Shown one piece after another: positions 7,170-12,629 of a stretch of DNA of 12,629 nt. The notes under the pieces were generated by a model. The model worked only from the letters and a program-made list of their open reading frames with translations. It ran no database searches and was not told the DNA's origin. The DNA is from a bacterium (GTDB lineage Bacteria > UBA6262), in assembly GCA_028716025.1 (NCBI GenBank), contig JAQUQP010000049.1, positions 1 through 12,629 of the forward strand, in the 5' to 3' direction. A program made the position numbers and the translations under genes. Position 1 is the first letter of the stretch. Each line of letters starts with the position of its first letter.

Positions 7170-8176
7170 GGATAAAAATTGCGGCCATAGAATATTTTTT
7201 ACCGGATAATATTGTGACCAATGAAATGCTGGGGATAGAAAACCCGAATTGGGATATGGCCAGATTGGCGGCCAGAGTCGGGGTTATCCGGCGGCATGTG
7301 GCCAAAGATGATGAAACGGCTTTGGACCTGGCCATCAAGGCTTGTGATAAATTGTTTGTTCAAAATCCCGGTTTGCGGGAAAAAGTAGATGGCCTTATCT
7401 TTTGTACGGAGAGCGAAGACTACCTTTTACCGCCCAATTCCTGTATTCTGCATAAACATTTTAATTTGCCCGAAAATGTATTGGCTTTTGATTTTAATTT
7501 AGCTTGTTCCGGTTATGTTTATGGTTTAGCCTTAGCCGAAGGATTGATCCTGTCCGGCCGGGCTAAGAATATCCTGCTGGTCAATGCCGATACTTATTCC
7601 AAATACATAAACAAGCAAGACCGTTCAACCAGGGTATTATTTGGTGACGGATCCGCGGTCTCATGGCTTTGTGCTGCCGAGGGTGATCAAGGTATAGTGG
7701 ATATTCTTTGTGCCACTGCGGGTAAAAATTATGATAAACTGATCATACCTGCTGGTGGCTGCCGACAACCCAGATCCCCGGAAACCGTCCTGGCAGAAAC
7801 AGATCATAGCGGTAATGTGCGTACTCTGGAAAATATACGTATGGATGGTATGGGCATATTGACCTTTGTCAATGCGAAGGTCCCTAAACAGATAAGGGAT
7901 ATCCTGGCAAATAACGGGCAAAATATCGACCAAATAGATTTATTCATTTTTCACCAAGCCAGTAATATGGCTTTGGATTCATTACAGAGGATCTTAAAAA
8001 TAGACTCGCGGAAAGTTTTCCGGAACCTGGAGGAAATAGGTAACACGGTTTCAGCTTCCATCCCGATTGCTTTAAAAGATGCGTCGAACCGGGGTTTGGT
8101 CAAGGCGCATAGTAAAGTACTGCTTTCCGGGTTTGGGGTAGGATTATCTTATGCTACTGCTTTGGTTCAATATTAA
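7166..8176 (+). CDS. 3-oxoacyl-ACP synthase III-like enzyme (KAS III)
   Basis: A 336-residue thiolase-fold condensing enzyme. The full KAS III triad is present: Cys114 in FNLACSGYVYG, His263 in FIFHQASN, and Asn293 in EIGNTVSASIP. VLFGDGSAV (157-165) and the C-terminal LLSGFGVGLSY also fit the family, and length is normal. It should condense an acyl thioester starter with malonyl-ACP, giving a short 3-ketoacyl-ACP. With the ACP and SDR just upstream, it looks like a private acyl-building unit for decorating the glycan and not the housekeeping FabH. KAS III relatives may also transfer acyl groups to oxygen or nitrogen, so a transferase role is an alternative. The start at ATG 7166 overlaps the SDR stop (ATGA). 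What primes it is unknown; the E1 product is a candidate. Confidence 0.92.
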   Translation: MRIKIAAIEYFLPDNIVTNEMLGIENPNWDMARLAARVGVIRRHVAKDDETALDLAIKACDKLFVQNPGLREKVDGLIFCTESEDYLLPPNSCILHKHFNLPENVLAFDFNLACSGYVYGLALAEGLILSGRAKNILLVNADTYSKYINKQDRSTRVLFGDGSAVSWLCAAEGDQGIVDILCATAGKNYDKLIIPAGGCRQPRSPETVLAETDHSGNVRTLENIRMDGMGILTFVNAKVPKQIRDILANNGQNIDQIDLFIFHQASNMALDSLQRILKIDSRKVFRNLEEIGNTVSASIPIALKDASNRGLVKAHSKVLLSGFGVGLSYATALVQY

Positions 8177-8192
8177 CGGTATTTAGAGAAAG

Positions 8193-8197
8193 AGGGG
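8193..8197 (+). promoter_or_regulatory. Ribosome binding site supporting a TTG start
   Basis: AGGGG within AGAGGGGA, 6 nt before the TTG at 8204. The encoded MKKLAKITESF start matches the expected N-terminus of this aminotransferase family, so TTG is the likely initiation codon. Confidence 0.7.
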
Positions 8198-8203
8198 AAG
8201 AGA

Positions 8204-9367
8204 TTGAAGAAATTAGCAAAAATAACGGAATCATTCACTGAATCAGTGATCAGGGAAATGACCAGAATATGCGATGCTGCCGGAGGATATAATTTATCCC
8301 AGGGATTCCCGGATTTTGCCGCGGATAAAGACGTAAAGAAAGCCGCTGTTGAGGCGATTTTAAAGGATTATAACCAGTATCCGGTTACTTTTGGGGAACC
8401 GGAACTTCGTCAAGCTATAGGGGAAAAAGTTAAAAAATATAATAACCTAACGGTTAATCCTGATACGGACATTACTGTTACTTGCGGAGCGACCGAAGCT
8501 ATGATCGCTACCTTAAAAGCAGTGATTAATCCAGGAGATGAAGTAGTGGTATTTGAACCATTTTACGAGAACTACGGTCCGGATGCGATTTTATCCGGGG
8601 CGAAACCGCGTTATGTGACTTTATATGCACCTGATTGGCGGTACCGACCGGAAGAACTTGCCGCTGCTTTTAATAATAAAACTAAAGCGATCATTATCAA
8701 TACTCCTAATAATCCTACCGGCAAAGTTTTTTCTCGGGAGGAATTATCTGATATCGCTGCTTTATGCCAGAAGTGGGACTGCCTGGCGATAACCGATGAA
8801 ATTTATGAGCACATAATTTACGATGGTGCGGCACATATATCAATTGCCTCTTTAAGCGGGATGGCCGAGAGAAGTGTTACTATTAACTCTGTGTCCAAGA
8901 CGTATTCAGTTACTGGCTGGCGGGTGGGTTGGGCCATAGCGGCGCCGGGAATTACCGCCCGCATTAGGAAAGTACATGATTTTCTCACTGTCGGAGCGCC
9001 TACCCCGTTGCAGCATGCGGCAGTATTTGCCCTTAATCTGCCTGATACGTATTATCAGAAATTGCAGTTAAAGTATGCGGCCTCCCGGGATAGATTATTT
9101 AGAATGCTTACCACAGCCGGGTTTAAGCCATTTTTGCCAAAAGGCGCTTATTATATAATCGCTGAATGTGGTGACTTAATGAACAAATTAAAAATCAAGG
9201 ATGATTTTGCATTCAGCCGAGAATTGATCGCCCGAACCAAAGTTGCCACTGTCCCAGGCACATCTTTTTTCTCTGATAAAAGCAGAGGAAAAAACCAAGT
9301 ACGCTTCTGTTTTTGCAAAAAGAAAGAAACCCTGGACCTGGTAGAAGAAGGATTACGGTCATTATGA
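8204..9367 (+). CDS. Class I/II PLP aminotransferase (amino-acid type)
   Basis: A 387-residue fold-type I aminotransferase of the aspartate/kynurenine-aminotransferase-like class. Seen are NLSQGFPDF (30-38), FGEPELRQAI (63-72), the cofactor region CGATEAM (94-100), NTPNNPTGKVF (166-176), ITDEIYEHIIYDG (196-208), the Schiff-base Lys232 in NSVSKTYSVTGWRVGW, and a C-terminal substrate-binding Arg in VRFCF. Members of this class act on amino acids and 2-oxo acids such as aromatic, branched-chain or methionine-derived ones. Here it could feed a specific 2-oxo acid to the E1 pair, or install an amine on an acyl intermediate; both are inference. The start is TTG with a strong Shine-Dalgarno, 27 nt after the KAS III stop, the widest gap in the window. 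Its TGA overlaps the next ATG (ATGA). Confidence 0.9.
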   Translation: MKKLAKITESFTESVIREMTRICDAAGGYNLSQGFPDFAADKDVKKAAVEAILKDYNQYPVTFGEPELRQAIGEKVKKYNNLTVNPDTDITVTCGATEAMIATLKAVINPGDEVVVFEPFYENYGPDAILSGAKPRYVTLYAPDWRYRPEELAAAFNNKTKAIIINTPNNPTGKVFSREELSDIAALCQKWDCLAITDEIYEHIIYDGAAHISIASLSGMAERSVTINSVSKTYSVTGWRVGWAIAAPGITARIRKVHDFLTVGAPTPLQHAAVFALNLPDTYYQKLQLKYAASRDRLFRMLTTAGFKPFLPKGAYYIIAECGDLMNKLKIKDDFAFSRELIARTKVATVPGTSFFSDKSRGKNQVRFCFCKKKETLDLVEEGLRSL

Positions 9368-10146
9368 GCAACGACTACAGTTCAGTCACGGAAGTGGCTG
9401 GTTATAATGCCACTACCGAGCAAGTCCAGCGAATGTATACCAGATACCGTTTTGCGGCTGGTTTCTGTCGGGAGAAAAGGGTATTAGAAGTCGCTTGCGG
9501 GTCAGGGCAGGGTTTAGGATACTTAGCTAAGTCCGCAACTACTGTGACCGGCGTGGATATAGATGAAAAATTATTGGCGCTGGCCCGGGAATACTATCGG
9601 GACAGGAAAAATATAGAATTGCGGCAGGCAGATGCGCAGAACCTTCCTTTTGGGGAAAATAGTTTTGAGGTAGTGATCCTCTATGAAGCTATTTATTATA
9701 TACCTGATGCCGTACGGTTCATTAAAGAAGCCTACCGCATCCTGAAAAAAGGAGGAGTTTTGATTATTTGTTCCACTAATCGGGAACTGCCTGATTTTAA
9801 TCCCAGTCCGTACAGTCATCGGTATTATGCTGCTATGGAACTGGAAAAACTCCTGCGACAGGAAGGTTTTAGCGATATTGAGTTGTATGGTGACAGTCGT
9901 ATTGAGAAGAACTCCTGGAAAAGTGCTTTATGCTCTTTGCTTAAAAGAATAGCCGTACGGTTACACCTGATGCCAAAAACAATGAAGGGTAAAGAATTAC
10001 TTAAACGTATTTTTTACGGCAAACTGGTATCATTGCCGGCAGAAATAACCGATGGCCTGGCGGAATATATTGAGCCTGATAAAATAAAGAAGAACATGTC
10101 GGTGTTGGATTATAGCGTAATTTTTTCCCTGGGGTATAAACAATAA
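9364..10146 (+). CDS. SAM-dependent class I methyltransferase
   Basis: A 260-residue Rossmann-fold methyltransferase. Motif I is VLEVACGSGQGLGYLA (40-55), the acidic ribose-binding end of strand 2 is GVDID (63-67), QADAQNLPFGENSFEVV (88-104) is the adenine-side loop, and RILKKGGVLIICST follows the usual helix-strand order of the Methyltransf_11 type. It should methylate a small molecule, most simply an O- or N-position of a sugar or its acyl arm made by this cluster. The target is not shown by sequence. The start at ATG 9364 gives an ATGA overlap with the aminotransferase, better than an upstream start at 9313 that would extend deep into that gene. Its TAA shares a base with the next ATG. Confidence 0.88.
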   Translation: MSNDYSSVTEVAGYNATTEQVQRMYTRYRFAAGFCREKRVLEVACGSGQGLGYLAKSATTVTGVDIDEKLLALAREYYRDRKNIELRQADAQNLPFGENSFEVVILYEAIYYIPDAVRFIKEAYRILKKGGVLIICSTNRELPDFNPSPYSHRYYAAMELEKLLRQEGFSDIELYGDSRIEKNSWKSALCSLLKRIAVRLHLMPKTMKGKELLKRIFYGKLVSLPAEITDGLAEYIEPDKIKKNMSVLDYSVIFSLGYKQ

Positions 10147-11999
10147 TGAAACAGAGAATTAAAAACTTAGTCCATGATTTTCGTAAACCTTTGATTGTGC
10201 TGTTACACTTAATGTTCATTGTTTTTGCGTATATCTTTTCTTTTTATCTGCGTTTTGATTTTGCCCCGAATAAGTCGGTATATTTACCGATAATCCTGCG
10301 AACGTTACCCTTGCTGGTCTTTATTAAAATGTTCATTTATTTCTATTACGGATTATTTTCCGGGCTCTGGCGCTATGTTAGTATGGATGACCTCTGGCAG
10401 ATAATCAAAGCCAATACTTTTGCGACTGTTCTTTTCGCTCTGGGAGTGGTCTTTTACCACGGTTTTCTGGGTTATCCACGTTCCATTTTAATCATTGATT
10501 GGCTTATTTGTATTGCCCTGGTCAGTAGTGTGCGCTTTTTTGTCCGCCTTTTCCGGGAACGTTACAAACCAGACTACCGGGCCGGTAAATCACGCAAAGC
10601 TTTAATCGTTGGAGCAGGACAGGCTGGTATCCTGACCCTTAAAGAATGCCGCAGCAATGATGCCTTATCACTGGAGATCACCGGCTTTATTGATGATGAC
10701 CGCCAAAAACTGGGACAACGTATTCACGGTCTTAGAGTACTGGGCATGACCAAAGATATACCTAAAGTAGTGGAAAAATGCGGCATTGAGGAGATAATCC
10801 TGGCTATACCTTCAGCCAGTGGCGAGATGGTTAGAAAGATATTGGACTACTGCCAGTTACCGGGGATCAATATCAAGATCGTACCCAAATTGGAGCAACT
10901 ATTGGCCGGAAACCTGGAGTTAAAGCCAAGACAGGTCAAGCCTGAAGACTTATTAGGGCGGGAAATAGTAAAAGTTAATGAAACAGAAATTAATTCATAC
11001 GTAAAAAATAAAAGAGTATTGGTTACCGGTGCCGGAGGGTCTATCGGATCTGAATTATGCCGACAGATTGTCCGTTTTCACCCGCAAGAAGTAATTTTGT
11101 TTGACCATAATGAAAATGATGTATATTTTTTAGTGGTCGAATTTAAAACTAAATTCCCGGCTGTAAAATTTAAAACCATCATCGGCGATATCAAGGATAT
11201 TGGCTTGCTCAAACACACGTTTTCCAGATATCATCCCCAGGTGATCTTTCATGCGGCGGCCCATAAACACGTGCCTCTAATGGAAGAAAATCCTCCGGCG
11301 GCGGTAAAAAATAATATTATCGGTACTCGTAATCTGATTTATGCCGCGGATCATTATAAAGTGGAGAGATTCGTATTGATCTCAACTGATAAGGCAGTAC
11401 ACCCGACTAGTGTCATGGGCGCGACCAAGAGGATCGCGGAGATGATTTTACAATGTAAAGCTAAGGTAAGTAAGACGAAATATATTGCCGTCCGCTTCGG
11501 TAATGTTCTGGGGTCTGATGGCAGCGTTGTCCCGTTATTTAATAAACAGATCGAAGAAGGCGGCCCGATAACCATTACCCACCCGGAAGCGAAACGTTAT
11601 TTTATGAGCATCCCCGAGGCCGCTCAATTAGTGATCCAGGCTGGCGCCTTGGGTCAGGGCGGTGAAATATTTATCCTGGATATGGGGGAGCAGATCAAGA
11701 TCGTGGATATTGCCAGGGAATTGGTTACTTTATCCGGCTTTAAAATAGGCCAGGACATTGAAATAAAATATATCGGTTTGCGTCCGGGCGAAAAGCTCTA
11801 TGAAGAAATCTTATTGGATGCCGAAAAAGATAAAGTGACCAAACATAATAAAATATATATTACCCAACCCAAGGAATTTGATGCGGGAAAACTGCGCCGG
11901 AAAGTAAAAGAACTGGAAAGACTAGCCAATATCATGGATGGAGATAAAATTAAAGAAAAGATCAAGGATTTGATCCCGACCTATACTCCGACTAATTAA
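10146..11999 (+). CDS. Membrane NDP-sugar 4,6-dehydratase (CapD/PglF/WbpM type)
   Basis: A 617-residue membrane-anchored SDR. Four hydrophobic helices fill about 16-36, 47-67, 91-108 and 114-132. A first Rossmann domain follows (ALIVGAGQAGI, 152-162), then the catalytic domain with TGAGGSIGSELC (294-305), FDHNEND (319-325), and FHAAAHKHVPLMEENP (368-383). The active-site region is STDKAVHP (413-420) and VMGATKR (423-429), where Met424 replaces the usual SDR tyrosine, as normal for PglF/WbpM/FlaA1-type dehydratases. The C-terminus has GLRPGEKLYEE. The expected reaction is UDP-GlcNAc to UDP-2-acetamido-2,6-dideoxy-4-keto-hexose at the inner membrane face. That product would serve the DegT enzyme, the GNAT enzyme and the PglC-like transferase of this locus. 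Start overlaps the methyltransferase stop (TAATG). Length is typical. Confidence 0.93.
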   Translation: MKQRIKNLVHDFRKPLIVLLHLMFIVFAYIFSFYLRFDFAPNKSVYLPIILRTLPLLVFIKMFIYFYYGLFSGLWRYVSMDDLWQIIKANTFATVLFALGVVFYHGFLGYPRSILIIDWLICIALVSSVRFFVRLFRERYKPDYRAGKSRKALIVGAGQAGILTLKECRSNDALSLEITGFIDDDRQKLGQRIHGLRVLGMTKDIPKVVEKCGIEEIILAIPSASGEMVRKILDYCQLPGINIKIVPKLEQLLAGNLELKPRQVKPEDLLGREIVKVNETEINSYVKNKRVLVTGAGGSIGSELCRQIVRFHPQEVILFDHNENDVYFLVVEFKTKFPAVKFKTIIGDIKDIGLLKHTFSRYHPQVIFHAAAHKHVPLMEENPPAAVKNNIIGTRNLIYAADHYKVERFVLISTDKAVHPTSVMGATKRIAEMILQCKAKVSKTKYIAVRFGNVLGSDGSVVPLFNKQIEEGGPITITHPEAKRYFMSIPEAAQLVIQAGALGQGGEIFILDMGEQIKIVDIARELVTLSGFKIGQDIEIKYIGLRPGEKLYEEILLDAEKDKVTKHNKIYITQPKEFDAGKLRRKVKELERLANIMDGDKIKEKIKDLIPTYTPTN

Positions 12000-12012
12000 A
12001 TACAGGATAACT

Positions 12013-12016
12013 GAGG
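12013..12016 (+). promoter_or_regulatory. Ribosome binding site of the last glycosyltransferase
   Basis: GAGG, 6 nt before the TTG at 12023. The resulting start (M)NIVIDARAV is the standard first strand of GT4 enzymes of this kind, which supports TTG as initiation codon. Confidence 0.6.
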
Positions 12017-12022
12017 TTTTTC

Positions 12023-12629
12023 TTGAATATAGTCATTGATGCCCGGGCAGTAACCAACTCTAAGACCGGAGTCGGTAATTATATAGTCAATCTGATAGCA
12101 GGTTTTAACCGGTGGGATAAAAAAAACCGTTATTTAATTTTTTCCTCCCGTTTCAGGCACTGGATAAAATCTATCCCCGTAGCTTCCGTTGCTTTCCGGG
12201 GATTAATATTTTGTTACGATAATTTTATTTTTCCATTTGTTTTACTCTTTTCCCAGACCGATGTTTATCATAATCCCGCTTTTATCCTGCCCTTGTTTAA
12301 TTTCGGATACAAAAAAGTCATTACCATACATGACCTGGGGTTTTATGTTTTTGGCGATAAATTCGCCAGGGGGTGGCATACCCGCCATATGCGCTTAATG
12401 CTGCCACATTCTATCAGACAAGCTGATAAAATTATTGCCGTAAGCCAGGCAACCAAACAGCAGATCATAGATATATTTAAAGTGGATCCAGGGAAGATCA
12501 TAGTCACTTATGAAGGTGTCTCAGAAAAATACAGGATAATACAGGATAAAGCGGAAATTAATAAAGTACTACAAAGATATAATATCCAAACTCACTATAT
12601 TTTATTTGTCGGGACTATGGACCCTCGCA
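12023..12629 (+). CDS. GT4 glycosyltransferase, N-terminal part (3' partial)
   Basis: About 202 codons are open from TTG 12023 to the right edge, so the protein is cut. The N-terminal acceptor domain of a MtfB-like GT4 enzyme is recognisable: NIVIDARAV, then TGVGNYIVNLI as the usual glycine-containing loop, DVYHNPAFILPLF, VITIHDLGFYVF, and ADKIIAVSQATKQQI followed by KIIVTYEGVSEKY. The last visible residues, ILFVGTMDPR, are the start of the donor-binding domain. It should add a further sugar, often mannose or rhamnose in this class, to the lipid-linked glycan. It follows the dehydratase by 23 nt and most likely belongs to the same operon. Donor and acceptor are not deducible, and the catalytic end lies outside the window. 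Confidence 0.88.
   Translation, partial: MNIVIDARAVTNSKTGVGNYIVNLIAGFNRWDKKNRYLIFSSRFRHWIKSIPVASVAFRGLIFCYDNFIFPFVLLFSQTDVYHNPAFILPLFNFGYKKVITIHDLGFYVFGDKFARGWHTRHMRLMLPHSIRQADKIIAVSQATKQQIIDIFKVDPGKIIVTYEGVSEKYRIIQDKAEINKVLQRYNIQTHYILFVGTMDPR

Noticed and set aside
8177..8203. The widest gap in the window as a promoter or terminator site
   Set aside because: It is only 27 nt, shows no hairpin with a T run and no clear -35/-10 pair; it holds just the ribosome binding site of the next gene.
9313..9363. Upstream start for the methyltransferase within the aminotransferase gene
   Set aside because: It would require a 55 nt overlap and adds a basic, low-complexity tail; ATG 9364 gives the common ATGA coupling.
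12530..12549. A perfect tandem 10-mer TACAGGATAA, also present once at 12001-12010
   Set aside because: The tandem copy lies in frame within the last glycosyltransferase coding YRIIQD-like residues; three short copies in an AT-rich context do not make a repeat family.

Overview
The window is one strand-biased stretch of a surface-glycan or glycoconjugate biosynthesis locus. Twelve genes, the first and last cut by the window edges, all read on the + strand. Gaps never exceed about 27 nt and many genes overlap, so this looks like part of a single operon. No rRNA, tRNA, mobile element, CRISPR array or internal terminator is visible, and there is no gene-free stretch over 300 bases. Base composition is moderate (low 40s % GC by eye) and even across the window. 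Several genes start with TTG behind a clear Shine-Dalgarno sequence. The organism cannot be named from this. The mix of families (DUF3473-type polysaccharide deacetylase end, GNAT enzyme, GT4 enzymes, PglC-like transferase, membrane CapD/FlaA1-type dehydratase) suits a bacterium with an elaborate envelope, perhaps an uncultured lineage; that is inference.

Layout. Left block (2-3059): end of a polysaccharide deacetylase, a GNAT-fold acyltransferase, a WbuB-like GT4 glycosyltransferase and a PglC-like initiating phosphoglycosyl transferase. Middle block (3076-10146): thiamine-diphosphate E1 alpha and beta subunits with no E2 or E3, a DegT/DnrJ-type aminotransferase, a long acyl carrier protein, a short-chain dehydrogenase/reductase, a ketoacyl-ACP synthase III, a class I/II aminotransferase and a SAM methyltransferase. 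Right block (10146-12629): a four-helix membrane NDP-sugar 4,6-dehydratase of the CapD/PglF/WbpM type and the start of a second GT4 glycosyltransferase.

How they may work together. The dehydratase should make a UDP-4-keto-6-deoxy-HexNAc, the DegT enzyme could aminate it, and the GNAT enzyme could N-acylate the new amine. The PglC-like enzyme would load the finished sugar-1-phosphate on undecaprenyl phosphate, and the GT4 enzymes would extend it. The unusual part is the middle block. ACP, SDR and KAS III together look like a dedicated acyl-building unit for an unusual N-acyl or C-acyl decoration. The orphan E1 pair, next to two aminotransferases, suggests an alpha-keto acid is decarboxylated and its acyl unit used for carbon-carbon bond formation or to prime the ACP. 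This E1-aminotransferase-ACP-SDR-KAS III module is the best candidate for an under-described system here. Its product is not determined by the sequence.
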